Positions 26,521 through 36,600 of a DNA stretch of 64,000 bases are shown here, piece after piece. The stretch covers positions 930,001-994,000 of the forward strand of contig CBDCQQ010000005.1 of the NCBI GenBank assembly GCA_965220665.1, in the 5' to 3' direction. The notes below the pieces were generated by a model. That model searched no databases. It was not told where the DNA came from and saw only the letters and a program-made list of their open reading frames with translations. Both the position numbers and the translations under genes were made by a program. Position 1 is the first letter of the stretch; each line of letters opens with the position of its first letter. Origin of the DNA: JAJDZL01 sp965220665. Lineage in GTDB: Bacteria > Pseudomonadota > Gammaproteobacteria > Arenicellales > JAJDZL01.

Positions 26521-26698
26521 AAATGGGTTTGACGCACCAGACATCATGTCATAAGGGTTATTTTTCAGTCTCTTAAACGGGGTCACTTATAAAGTGCCGC
26601 CAGTGAATATAACGAAAGACATGACGGACTCAAACTTTTAAGCGGGGTCAATGCCACCAAAGATAAACCGGCCTCTGAATAGCGCGTCAAACCCATTT
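26521..26698. repeat. 178-bp element with 15-bp terminal inverted repeats (MITE-like)
   Basis: AAATGGGTTTGACGC at 26521-26535 is the perfect reverse complement of GCGTCAAACCCATTT at 26684-26698. The interior holds no gene but repeats the short text (A)GCGGGGTCA/ACGGGGTCA twice. No clear target duplication flanks it. The structure fits a miniature inverted-repeat element, or a remnant of one, lying between the PIN toxin and the IS. Confidence 0.55.
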
Positions 26699-26716
26699 AT
26701 TTTCTTTAGTGAATAT

Positions 26717-26737
26717 ACCGCGGCTAACAGCCGCGGT
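26717..26737. terminator. Strong GC hairpin, possible terminator
   Basis: ACCGCGGCT (26717-26725), loop AAC, AGCCGCGGT (26729-26737) form a perfect 9-bp stem, followed by GCGGACTTTT. The short T-run allows intrinsic termination on the plus strand. It lies 16 bp outside the IS left end and could insulate the toxin-antitoxin operon. Confidence 0.5.
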
Positions 26738-26781
26738 GCGGACTTTTAAGTTCTCAAGTTTCGGGGTTCAAATTCGGTGAA

Positions 26782-28278
26782 TCAGCCGCCTGAAGGCGTA
26801 TCCAGGCAGTGTTCATGCTGAATAATCTTTGCGTCCAGCTGGAGCGCGGTGACAAAGAACATCTCCATTTGCCGGTCGATTGCATCCATCACGCTGTGTG
26901 CCGAACATCCCAGGGCTGAACCCATGCCCGAGAGCGCATTGTGAATGATTGAGCGGAACATCTGCCACAGCTTTTGGGCATAGTTGAGCACTCTGACCTG
27001 TTCGACCAGCTCATCTCTGGCCTGTCCGAGCCTGGAATACTGATCATCTTCCAGCGTCAGGTGCACCAAGACCAGATAACACACCGCCGACAAATGCAGC
27101 GATGCACTATGGGAGGCAAACGAGCGGGTCTGCTCGCCCAGCCATTTAAGATGCTGCTTGCTTTCCTTGAAGTAGACCTCAATGGACCATCTCATGGCAT
27201 ACGCCTCAAGCATCTCAAGTGCATCAATCCGGGCATCGGTGCTCAGGAATAATGCCCACCTGTTCGATTCTCCCGCATCCAGATTCAACCCCCTGACAAA
27301 CAGCAGCTTCACCTCGTGCCAGCACTCGAGCTTTGCATTCGAGTGTTCCAGATTGATCTTCACGGTCGTCGCGGCCATCTGCCACTTACTGTTGTAAACC
27401 TCAACCTTTTCCCACCTGCCTCTGGCAACGTGCCGGTAAATCTGTTGAGCGTTCAAGTCCCGAGTCCTGCCACCGAACGCCGTGCGATACTTCAAATTGC
27501 CGTTTTTCATGCGCAGTATCGACGTCAGTCCACTGTCAATGCCCAACTGCATCATCGCCTTGTTGCCGTACCAGCTGTCAGCCACCAGGTACGCAGCGCT
27601 GATGCCGGCGCGAAGCGCCCGTTTCACCATCGCAGCAACCAACTCGATCTTCGACCAGTCACAGGCCTGTCGATATCTTTTCGATGCCCGGCTTCTGCCA
27701 TCCGGCAAAGCACCGTCTTTCTGCTGGCGCTTCGAGTTGGAAACCGATATCTCCGAGTCGATTGGAATAAACCCATCATCACAGCACAGCCCCAGCGTCA
27801 CCACCTGCTGACCGATCACATACTGACCGGTGACATGATCGTAATGACTCGACACCGCATCCATCTTCTTTGAACGGCGCGCCTTGATCGAATCATCAAC
27901 CACCAGCACAGCGCGCCCTGTGGCATTCAGGCTGCAGACCCTTTTCGCCACCAATAACTGCCAGCGCCGCCAGTTCAGATCGGTGCGCTTCATAAAGTCA
28001 TACAGCACATCTTTTTTCACCTGGCAAAACCACTGGATCGGGGCTTTGCAGAACATGGCAACACTCGGCGAGCCCAGCCAGCGCCACATCAGCAGCATGA
28101 ACACCACCTGCTGTGCCTCGCAGCCACTTCGTTTGGCAATCCCGGCACGGGCTGCTAAGGCACCGATCTTCAGACTGCGCCAGGCCTCTGCAAACAGGTT
28201 GTCGATCGGTTGGTGAGCGTCTTCCAAAGTCGGTTCAATCAATTTCGGCAAGGGTGGCTGGTTGGCTTTATAATGCAT
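26782..28278 (-). CDS. IS4-family DDE transposase
   Basis: 498 residues. DDE-fold landmarks are in order: VLVVDDSIKARRSKKMD (first Asp), AAYLVADSWYGNK (second Asp) and AMRWSIEVYFKESKQHL (the YREK-like motif with catalytic Glu). The length and the Y-x2-3-E-x6-K-type signature place it in the IS4 family. It is full length with no stop or frameshift. Its Shine-Dalgarno (GAAGG) lies inside an inverted repeat that can be masked in read-through transcripts. Confidence 0.9.
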   Translation of the reverse strand: MHYKANQPPLPKLIEPTLEDAHQPIDNLFAEAWRSLKIGALAARAGIAKRSGCEAQQVVFMLLMWRWLGSPSVAMFCKAPIQWFCQVKKDVLYDFMKRTDLNWRRWQLLVAKRVCSLNATGRAVLVVDDSIKARRSKKMDAVSSHYDHVTGQYVIGQQVVTLGLCCDDGFIPIDSEISVSNSKRQQKDGALPDGRSRASKRYRQACDWSKIELVAAMVKRALRAGISAAYLVADSWYGNKAMMQLGIDSGLTSILRMKNGNLKYRTAFGGRTRDLNAQQIYRHVARGRWEKVEVYNSKWQMAATTVKINLEHSNAKLECWHEVKLLFVRGLNLDAGESNRWALFLSTDARIDALEMLEAYAMRWSIEVYFKESKQHLKWLGEQTRSFASHSASLHLSAVCYLVLVHLTLEDDQYSRLGQARDELVEQVRVLNYAQKLWQMFRSIIHNALSGMGSALGCSAHSVMDAIDRQMEMFFVTALQLDAKIIQHEHCLDTPSGG

Positions 28279-28282
28279 TTTC

Positions 28283-28382
28283 AGGCCTTCTTTCGGTGTG
28301 TTGAAAACGTTTGTGGAACGTTTTTTATGTTTTCGACCCAGTATGGATCTTTGATACCTGTATTATAACCGAAAGAAGGCCT
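28283..28382 (-). promoter_or_regulatory. Transposase promoter flanked by fold-back arms
   Basis: AGGCCTTCTTTCGG (28283-28296) and CCGAAAGAAGGCCT (28369-28382) are 14-bp complementary arms. On the reverse strand a TATAAT lies at 28362-28367, between the arms. Transcripts started there contain only the arm holding the ribosome site (GAAGG), just 4 bp before the ATG at 28278. Transcripts entering from outside carry both arms and would hide the ribosome site. This resembles the fold-back inhibition known for IS10. The -35 (ATAACA-like, 18-bp spacer) is weak. Confidence 0.6.
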
Positions 28383-28466
28383 TTTTGTTATTTATATCAA
28401 TGCTTTAGATTGTTATTTATGACGATTTTGAACCCCGAAACTTGAGTTAAGTTGACAGTTGAAATA

Positions 28467-28580
28467 TTATGCTAAATCTTTCGATTTCTCGGAAGATTTT
28501 TGCTCTGAAGGCTTCTTCTTCACCGGTGGTTTCTGGTCCAGCAATATTGACAGGACATTCTCAAATTCAAAGTCGCTCAT
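28467..28580 (-). CDS. Short reading frame, 37 residues, possibly a gene tail
   Basis: The reverse strand reads MSDFEFENVLSILLDQKPPV then KKKPSEQKSSEKSKDLA and a stop. The frame is open upstream to about 28650, under the start of the McrB gene, reading STESWVSII before the Met. It may be a genuine microprotein, or the C-terminal tail of a gene whose body was lost when the restriction genes arrived. No family is recognised. Confidence 0.25.
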   Translation of the reverse strand: MSDFEFENVLSILLDQKPPVKKKPSEQKSSEKSKDLA

Positions 28581-28619
28581 AGAAATTATTGATACCCATG
28601 ATTCAGTGGAATATTCAAA

Positions 28620-31100
28620 ATGAAAATTTACGAGAAACCCACCCAAAAACTAATCGAAGATTTTGCGAAACAAACGCTAACGTTTGATCAGAGATTTTGT
28701 AGTGAAGATGTGATTCGATGGTTTGCTAAACACTATCCAAAGACTAAGAACAGCACCATCAAGAAAAATATAGAGGGTTTGTCGGTGAACAATCCTGAAC
28801 ATCGATGTCACCACCCACACATAAAGCCAGATTTGGGGTGGGATTTGTTCTATAAGTTGGGCCCCAATGAATTTCGTCTATGGAACCCGGAAAAAGACCC
28901 TGCCCCTCTCTACGGAACTGAATCTGATACGAAAATCTCGCGAGACGCCGGTTTGGTAAGCGACTTTATGGGTTTGAAAACCAGACCACTCTGGGTTGTC
29001 ACCAGTAAATTTGAAGGGGCAGATTACACATCTGACTTCATACACAATGGATTCTGGGAAAATAAAGGCAAGTCTCGAGAACGCTATTCTGACGATGTGA
29101 AAACGGTACAGGCTGGCGATCATATCATCCTGAAGAAATCATCGTATCGAACGGACAATCTTCCTTTCCAAACCAACGGTTATTATGTGCCAGTGATGGC
29201 TATTGACGCCTCTGGAATAATCGAGGAAAATCCAAATGACGGCTACGCGTTGAAGGTTCAGTGGAATCAACATTTCCAACAACCGCGTGAATGGTATTTC
29301 TTCGACTGGAATAGACATTTCTGGAGAGTAAATCTCAATGGATTGTATGGTAAAAAGCTGTTCGGATTCGCGATTGACAGGGAGCCTCAGGATATAGACG
29401 AATTCCGTAACAACTCCTATTGGAAAGAGCGTTTTGGAGATATAAGCAATCGTTTTGCCTGGACAAGGTTCTATGCAGAACTCGCCAACAAACTGCGCGA
29501 CTTCAAGGACCAGCGCCAAGAGTTGCTCAGGATATTGAATGAAATTCGGTTTCAAGTTTTAAAACTGCCCCCTCTGACCGACAAGTTAAAGGACGGTTCG
29601 GAGTCTCCAATGAAGGATTTTTGTCCTTTCTCGACAATCGCCCAGTTAAATCGGCAGATAAAGCACCAAAATCGAGTACATATTGCGACTGAATTCAAAA
29701 GATATTTAAATATGTCGCAGCCTATACCCAAATCTTTCGAAGGAATTCCGGTATTATCAAATCAGAACTCAAATTTCTTTGCTTTTGAAAAAGATCGGAA
29801 ACCAGAAGATATCGATAGACTCTGGGATTTTTTCGAAAAAGCGATTGAGTATTCTGAATCCGAATCAGACAGTCTCCGATCCTCATTTGTGGCTTCTTTC
29901 GATGGGGTTTCAAAAGTCCGTGGTGTGAAATGGAACCTATCAATGGGGCTTTACTGGATTCGCCCATGGGAATATTTGACGCTTGATGAGCAGTCTCGAA
30001 ACTATCTGTCCAAGTTCGGTATTAGCGCTGGCAACGTAATAGTCGGCGGTCGGATAAACGCTGAGAGGTATTTGGATTTGATGACCAAGCTGAAAACACG
30101 ATTTGAAGAAAACGAATTCCCAGTGCATTCTTTCCCGGAACTATCTACAGTCGCTTACGGAAATCCACCCATCACTTTGTCACACGACCTGGATGAAAAC
30201 GGGAAAGAATCTGTTGCCAAACCATACAGCATCGACAGTATCGTCGACGATGGATGCTTCATCAGAAAATCTCGGTTGGAAGAAATTCACGAGCGACTTG
30301 CAGTCAAGCAGAATCTGATTCTGCAGGGACCGCCTGGGACAGGCAAAACCTGGCTCGCGAAACGCCTGGGTTTTGCACTGATTGGGACGAAAGATCAAAG
30401 CAAAATCCGTGCGATTCAATTTCATCCCGGCTTGTCGTATGAAGATTTCATTCGAGGTTGGCGACCTGGCAGCGATGGGAGGCTTGAATTGAGTGACGGG
30501 CCATTTATGGAAATCGTTAACGTAGCGAAGCAGGACCCGAACTCCAATTATGTGCTTGTCATTGAGGAAATCAACCGAGGAAATCCGGCACAGATATTTG
30601 GTGAAATGCTCACGCTGATGGAGACCAGTAAACGAATACCTGCAGAAGGTCTGGAACTTACCTACGGCAGATCAAAAGATGAACGTGTGTACGTTCCCAA
30701 GAACCTGTTTATCATCGGCACAATGAATCTCGCTGACCGCTCTCTGACTCTTGTGGATATTGCCTTGCGCAGACGGTTTGCATTTATTGATCTGAAGCCT
30801 GAACTGAACAAACATTGGACGAGATGGGTATGTGAGAATCACGGAATTGACAAGAAAATACTCGAAGGGATAAAGACAAGAATTGAGAAGTTGAATCAAA
30901 CAATTTCCGATGACGACAGCCTCGGACCGCAATTCAAAGTGGGGCACAGTTTCGTTACTCCAGATCAAAAACCAAAAGATCCCATGAAATGGTTCGAAGA
31001 TGTAGTAGAAACCGAAATCGGTCCATTGCTTGAAGAATACTGGTTTGACAACAAAGACCAGTATCAAAATGCCAGAAAAAACTTACTCGACAAGTGGTGA
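28620..31100 (+). CDS. mcrB: McrB-type GTPase of a McrBC restriction system with EVE-like N-terminal region
   Basis: 826 residues. The C-terminal AAA+ domain has Walker A GPPGTGKT (570-577), Walker B YVLVIEEINRG (644-654) and the McrB signature MNLADRSL near 703, required for GTP hydrolysis and translocation. Residues about 1-85 resemble a small winged-helix DUF seen in such proteins. About 120-240 (RPLWVVTSKF, VQAGDHIILKKS, YYVPVMAIDASGII) look like an EVE/PUA-type modified-base reader. The middle (about 300-530) is unassigned. It precedes mcrC by 6 bp. Recognition of modified cytosine is known for McrB; this N-terminus differs from E. coli, so the target may differ. Confidence 0.9.
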   Translation: MKIYEKPTQKLIEDFAKQTLTFDQRFCSEDVIRWFAKHYPKTKNSTIKKNIEGLSVNNPEHRCHHPHIKPDLGWDLFYKLGPNEFRLWNPEKDPAPLYGTESDTKISRDAGLVSDFMGLKTRPLWVVTSKFEGADYTSDFIHNGFWENKGKSRERYSDDVKTVQAGDHIILKKSSYRTDNLPFQTNGYYVPVMAIDASGIIEENPNDGYALKVQWNQHFQQPREWYFFDWNRHFWRVNLNGLYGKKLFGFAIDREPQDIDEFRNNSYWKERFGDISNRFAWTRFYAELANKLRDFKDQRQELLRILNEIRFQVLKLPPLTDKLKDGSESPMKDFCPFSTIAQLNRQIKHQNRVHIATEFKRYLNMSQPIPKSFEGIPVLSNQNSNFFAFEKDRKPEDIDRLWDFFEKAIEYSESESDSLRSSFVASFDGVSKVRGVKWNLSMGLYWIRPWEYLTLDEQSRNYLSKFGISAGNVIVGGRINAERYLDLMTKLKTRFEENEFPVHSFPELSTVAYGNPPITLSHDLDENGKESVAKPYSIDSIVDDGCFIRKSRLEEIHERLAVKQNLILQGPPGTGKTWLAKRLGFALIGTKDQSKIRAIQFHPGLSYEDFIRGWRPGSDGRLELSDGPFMEIVNVAKQDPNSNYVLVIEEINRGNPAQIFGEMLTLMETSKRIPAEGLELTYGRSKDERVYVPKNLFIIGTMNLADRSLTLVDIALRRRFAFIDLKPELNKHWTRWVCENHGIDKKILEGIKTRIEKLNQTISDDDSLGPQFKVGHSFVTPDQKPKDPMKWFEDVVETEIGPLLEEYWFDNKDQYQNARKNLLDKW

Positions 31101-31106
31101 GTTAAT

Positions 31107-32228
31107 GTGAATCAGACTGCTGGAAGCATCCAGCACGACGAAGAGGTCGGCTATGTCGACCGGATTCCGATACGTAATATTTGGCTGCTTATGCTCTACG
31201 CATCAGATCTATACAGAGATCTCAATCAATCCAAAATATCGATTGAAGAAAACCCTGACGATATACCGAACCTGGTAGCGGAAATTCTGCATCGCAGAGT
31301 CCAACAGCGAATTCATCAAAATCTGAATTTCGGATACATTCCAAGAAAGGAGATTCTAAATCGGGTACGCGGTAGGATAGATCTTTTTCAAACCGAGCGG
31401 AAACAGTTGCTTGATAGAGGAGAAGTGGCATGCCGATACGACGAATTCACTGTCGACACACCTCGAAATCGTTATGTCAGAGACGCGTTGAAGAGAATTT
31501 CCACGGTGGTTCGCGATAAGAACCTCACAAATCGATGCCGTTCTCTTGCCCTAACTTTGGAAAGCATGGGCGTAAAGGGTGAACGACCGAATCACAGGAC
31601 AATATCAGTAAACCAATTTGGATTACACGATGCCAATGACCGCCCAATGATGCATGCGGCGTATCTGGCGTTTAATTTAGCCTTGCCCAAAGAGACAATA
31701 GGTGCCAGATTTCTTTCTAGTCCAGACCGGGATTCACATTGGATGCGAGAGCTTTTTGAAAAAAGCATTGCCGGATTTTATGACGTGCAACTTTCGAACA
31801 AAGGCTGGAAAGTTAACTCTGGACAGCGATACTACTGGCCAATTGAACCCGAAAGCAAAACAGACCGAATCGACGACATTCTGCCGTCAATGCAAACCGA
31901 CATCGTGTTGGACCACAAGGTGCGCAAAAGACGGATCGTAATTGATACAAAGTTCACCAATATTTTGAAGCCGGGTCAGTATCGCGAAGAGACATTGAAA
32001 AGCGGGTATCTCTACCAAATCTACGCATACTTGAGATCTCAGGAAGATCAGGAAAAGCAGTCTGCGTTAGCACAAAATGCAATGGGACTATTGCTTCATC
32101 CGGTGGTGCACGGAACTGTTTATGAATCGGTCACAATGCAGAATCACGATTTTCGATTTGCGACAGTTGATCTGGCTGATTCCTGCATTGAGATCCGAGA
32201 ACAACTCTTGAAGGCTGTCGAAATATAG
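31107..32228 (+). CDS. mcrC: McrC nuclease subunit
   Basis: 373 residues. The N-terminus has the family text IPIRNIWLLMLYASDLYRDL. The PD-(D/E)xK core is visible as QTDIVLDHK (Asp265) followed by RIVIDTKF (Asp280, Lys282), then KSGYLYQIYAYLRSQ. It cuts DNA when the McrB motor complexes collide. The start is GTG or the TTG-type codon just after the McrB stop (6-bp gap), so the two are cotranscribed. The gene is complete and appears functional. Confidence 0.92.
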   Translation: MNQTAGSIQHDEEVGYVDRIPIRNIWLLMLYASDLYRDLNQSKISIEENPDDIPNLVAEILHRRVQQRIHQNLNFGYIPRKEILNRVRGRIDLFQTERKQLLDRGEVACRYDEFTVDTPRNRYVRDALKRISTVVRDKNLTNRCRSLALTLESMGVKGERPNHRTISVNQFGLHDANDRPMMHAAYLAFNLALPKETIGARFLSSPDRDSHWMRELFEKSIAGFYDVQLSNKGWKVNSGQRYYWPIEPESKTDRIDDILPSMQTDIVLDHKVRKRRIVIDTKFTNILKPGQYREETLKSGYLYQIYAYLRSQEDQEKQSALAQNAMGLLLHPVVHGTVYESVTMQNHDFRFATVDLADSCIEIREQLLKAVEI

Positions 32229-32403
32229 ACTGTCAGATCTATGGAAGTGCCGAGTAGTTGACCGCCCCCGTGCAATAGCGGTTTATATACATTTTTAGGG
32301 TCTTCCGACATTACCGCAGTACTCCAAGACTGCGACAGTACAAAATACTTCGGAATTTGATAATAATCTTGCAATAGTTAATGCAATCTCTATAATTGCA
32401 AGA

Positions 32404-33612
32404 ATGATTGTTCGTGAAATTTATCGCCATTTGCAATATCAGTTGGCACGCTCTGACAGCGTAGCACTGCTTGGTCCTCGGCAAGTTGGCAAAACAACAC
32501 TGGCACGTCAAATTGCATCCGAATGGGGTGATGGCACCCAATATCTGGACCTTGAGGCTCGTACTGACCGAGATTTGCTGGGCGACAACCCCCTCGAATA
32601 CTTTTCGCGATATTCAGATCAACTTGTTGTTCTGGATGAAGTTCACCGCACACCAAACATCTTTCAAGACTTAAGAGTGCAAATCGACGAGCATCGCAGA
32701 AACAATATGTCGGGAAGATTCCTGATTTTGGGTTCGGCTTCGATTTCTTTGCTGCGTCAAAGTACAGAAAGTCTGGCTGGGCGAATCAGCTTCTTTGACA
32801 TGGCTCCATTAATCCTGTCCGAAGTGTGGAATCATTCAAGTTCGAATTCTGAAAATTCAAATAAAGTGATCAGCCAACTTTGGCTGCAAGGCGGATTTCC
32901 ACTCGCTTACCTACAAAATGCGAAAGACAGTATGCGATGGCGAAACGATTTCATTCGCTCCTATCTGGAACGCGATCTTCCGCAATTCGGGCTTCGAGTT
33001 TCCACTGATCGAATGGATTTGTTCTGGCAATTGATTGCGAACGATCAAGGTGGGTTATTCAATGCACAACGATATACGAAGATTTTGAAAACAAGCGGAA
33101 ATACTGTTAGGCACTACCTGGAAACTTCGCGTCAACTGCTTATGGTTCGTGTGTTGCAGCCTTGGTTTGGAAACTTGGATAAACGCCTGGTTAAAACCCC
33201 CCGCATATATATACGCGATAGTGGAATTCTGCATGCCTTACTGGGGTTGCACAAAATCGAGAATCTCGTGGCGCATCCATTGGTTGGCAAAAGTTGGGAA
33301 GGGTTCGTAATTGAAAACCTGATTGAGGCCGCCAGGGGTGAGGCAAGGCCTTATTTCTATCGCACAAGCGCAGGTACAGAAATCGATTTGGTGCTGGAAT
33401 TTGGGGCAGGTGAATGCTGGGCGTTCGAAATCAAGATTTCAGACAACCCGAGTTTGACACGCGGATTCCACATTGGTGTAAGAGACATTCAAGCAAGACG
33501 ACAAATTGTTGTAGTTCCGGGAAAAGAGTCTTTTCGGATGCATCATAACGTCGAGGTGATGCCTTTACTTCAAGCCATGAACGAAATTAGAGAAGCGGTA
33601 GACAGATACTGA
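32404..33612 (+). CDS. AAA ATPase with DUF4143 domain (COG1373)
   Basis: 402 residues. Walker A is GPRQVGKT (24-31), Walker B LVVLDEVH (74-81), and the sensor/arginine stretch is FLILGSASISLLR. The C-terminal DUF4143 shows GTEIDLVLE (Glu326, Asp328) and AFEIK (Glu342, Lys344), which resembles a PD-(D/E)xK fold common in this family. The family is widespread and mostly of unknown role. Here its stop TGA overlaps the start of the NACHT gene (TGATG), which is unusual for a gene that normally stands alone and implies joint action. Confidence 0.88.
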   Translation: MIVREIYRHLQYQLARSDSVALLGPRQVGKTTLARQIASEWGDGTQYLDLEARTDRDLLGDNPLEYFSRYSDQLVVLDEVHRTPNIFQDLRVQIDEHRRNNMSGRFLILGSASISLLRQSTESLAGRISFFDMAPLILSEVWNHSSSNSENSNKVISQLWLQGGFPLAYLQNAKDSMRWRNDFIRSYLERDLPQFGLRVSTDRMDLFWQLIANDQGGLFNAQRYTKILKTSGNTVRHYLETSRQLLMVRVLQPWFGNLDKRLVKTPRIYIRDSGILHALLGLHKIENLVAHPLVGKSWEGFVIENLIEAARGEARPYFYRTSAGTEIDLVLEFGAGECWAFEIKISDNPSLTRGFHIGVRDIQARRQIVVVPGKESFRMHHNVEVMPLLQAMNEIREAVDRY

Positions 33613-36600
33613 TGGAGATGGATTACATCCCAAGGCAACTTTGCTGGACAGACAGAGGTGGAAAAGAACACTCCATCTGTCAGAATTCTCTATTGAGCAG
33701 TTTTGATTACCCGCTCGTTATTCTGGGCGAGCCTGGAATCGGAAAAACTGAGTTGATGAAAGATCTGGGGAACTCAGACAACAACGAATTTATTCCAGCC
33801 ACTGCGTTTTTGAGACGTCCTAACGACACAATTGCAGCGAACTCATTATTGATTATTGATGGTCTCGACGAAGTCGCGGCTATGGAGGATGGAGATCCGC
33901 TCCATAACGCGTTAAAGAAACTGATGGCCTGTGGATGTCCGCCGTTCATAGTTTCGTGCCGTGCAGCAGAATGGCGAGGTGCAACCGCACGGGCTGATAT
34001 AGAGCAAGATTATGGACAACCTCCAAAGGAATTGAGGTTGCAGCCTTTGTCTGAAGAACAGGCAATTCAGGTTTTGGTGAATCACACCAATCAGCAGAAA
34101 GCAAACGAGGCAATTGATTCATTGAACTCAAATGGTTTGGCGGCCTTATTCGAGAACCCACTGAATTTGAAATTCGTAGCAGAAGTTCTAACCGAACAAA
34201 ACAGTCTTCCAGCAACAAAATGCGAACTCCTTGATCAAGCTGTTGCGACGATGAGTCAAGAGCACAGCCAGCATCACCGTGGTTGTGAATCAGCAAAACA
34301 TTCAAAAAAAGAAATTCTGCGTGCGGCTGGCTGCATCACGGCTGCGCTGCTGATTACCGGCAAGGTGCGTGTTGCAAAGAACTGGAACGATCAAGAAACC
34401 CTTTCGCTTCAAGACATTTCGGAGTGGGTTGATTTTCGTGTTGCTGAAGCCGCTCTCGGAAGCCGATTGTTTCGAAATGACATACATACAAATAATGAGC
34501 CAGATCATTTCTTTTCCCCCTTGCACCGCACTGTTGCTGAATTTCTGGGAGCAAGTTGGATAGCTCACGAAATAGAAACAAAGCGTCATCCGGAACAGGT
34601 TGCCCAAAGGCTTCTGGGTCTATTGTCAGTGCAAGGAGGGTTTCCTGCGTCTCTACGCGGCTTGGTTGCATGGTTGCCCAAATTCAGTCCCGAACGATTG
34701 GGTCCCAAGGTCATTAATCAAGACCCTTATGGTGTTGTTCGTTACGGCGACAGCGATTTCCTTTCCGAAAATCAGGCCGGGCAAATTATTGACGGGCTTA
34801 AGCGGGTTGCTCTTGTAGATCCGTATTTCATATTTGACTGGTGGGAAATGAAGCCGTTGAAAGGGTTCGCGCATATGGGTTTGGCTGATGACATTCGGTC
34901 CATTATTTCGGGTTCTGATGAACTGCCTGGCCTGACCGTCTTTCTTCTCAAGGCAATTAGAGGAGAACAAATATCAAAGCATCTGCAAGACGAAATTCGG
35001 GCTGTTTTATTCGATGCAGAACGCAGGGTTTACGAGCGTAAAGCGGCAGGCATCACTCTGAACAACATCAGCGATATTGATATAGACTGGGCTTCTGATC
35101 TGGAAAGTTTAGCTGAACTAGGTGACGAAGAATCAGTTCGCCTTGTTGTCGAACTGATTGATGAAATCGGTGTCGATACTTTCAGCGAACAACAGATTGC
35201 AAGTTCTGTTGCTGCGCACACCGGTATCCTGCACTCGAACCATAACGAAAGTCTGGACTATAACTACCATTACCTGAGTAAGTTGAGATCATCAATCCCT
35301 ATAAACCGGATTGAGGCGATTCTGGACCACTTGGCAAGAACTGCATCTACTCACCGTGATGCTGATGAATGGTTGAATCTGCCAAGACGAGACGAAGGCT
35401 TTAGAACGGCTTCCAGTTTCGTTGGTCATTTGATTTGCAGGTTGGTCCAACACAATATCTCCTCAATTGATCCGGCTCGATTTTGGAACTGGATACGAGT
35501 TTTCTGGTGTGATTCAATTCGTTCCACTGGAGATTACCGTTCAGCATGCGAGCTGATTTGTAAAGACGACTCATTGCGCCGTGAAATCCAAAGACTGGCA
35601 CTATTCCCTCCGGGTGGAGAAAGTGAATTTAGTTTTCGTCGGATGCGACTAATTAACATCTGCAATGACTTTGAACTAACCAGCGAAGATGCACGTATTC
35701 ACCTTTCCGAACTCGTTGGACGAAATAATCCCACTGAGCAAGAAAGATGGCGCATACTCGTGGAACGATTCAGAGAATCTGATGATCAGCCAATTCCGGA
35801 GAAAATTCGGAAAATAGCTCTTCCCTTCGCAGAAGGCAATCCGAAATTAGTTGCCGTTCTCAACGAAAGCCGAGCTACTCCAAGTTTATCTGAGATAAGC
35901 CAAAAGCACAATAAACGCATGCGAGAACTGGAGGACGAGTCTAGAAAAGTACAGGAAGCAACGCGAACGCATTATTTGGCGCATGCAGACAATATTCGCA
36001 ATGGAGATTATCAGTGGCTGTTCAGTCCCTCTAAAGCTTATCTTGGAATGTTCGCAGACCTGGAAACTGATTGTGAACCATCAGAAAGAATCTCTCATTG
36101 GCTTGGTGAAGAAATTAAGGATGCTGTCCTTCATGGCTTCGAAGCAGTCCTCAGTCGAAGTGATTTGCCGACTGCGAAGGAGATAGCGGAGGAATGCGCA
36201 AACTCCAGAGTTAACAAATTTGAATTTCCTATGCTGGCAGCTGCTGTCGAAAGGCATTTGACAAGCAAAAGTTTCGACGATCTATCTGCTGAACTGATTT
36301 TGTCGCTGGCAATTCTCGTAGAATGTCAACTTTATACATTGAATCAACAATACCCGAGTCTTAAACAGGAACTGGATGCTAAGTTGTCGAGTAGTTTTTC
36401 TGATCATAAAAAATATTACCAGCAGGAAAAGTTTGAGATTATGCTGGCGGCCAAAATGTCGCATGTTCCAGGACTCTACCGATTCACGAGAGATGAAATT
36501 GAGTGCCCTGTTTCAACACAAATTTGCCTGGAATGGCTCGAACGTTTTCCTGATATTGAAACAAGTATTTTGAACACGCTGTTGGATAGTGCCTTGCGTG

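Larger units (their letters stand above)
26753..28446 (-). mobile_element. Complete IS4-like insertion sequence, 1694 bp
   Basis: The terminal inverted repeats are perfect over 20 bp: CTCAAGTTTCGGGGTTCAAA at 26753-26772 and its complement at 28427-28446. They are flanked by the direct repeat TTAAGTT (26746-26752 and 28447-28453), read as a 7-bp target duplication. One transposase gene fills the element. Intact ends, gene and target duplication point to a recent insertion. Confidence 0.85.

Noticed and set aside
26576..26660. GGGGTCA direct repeats as ends of a REP-associated transposase locus
   Set aside because: No Y1 transposase gene and no palindrome of the REP type; the motifs lie inside the inverted-repeat element.
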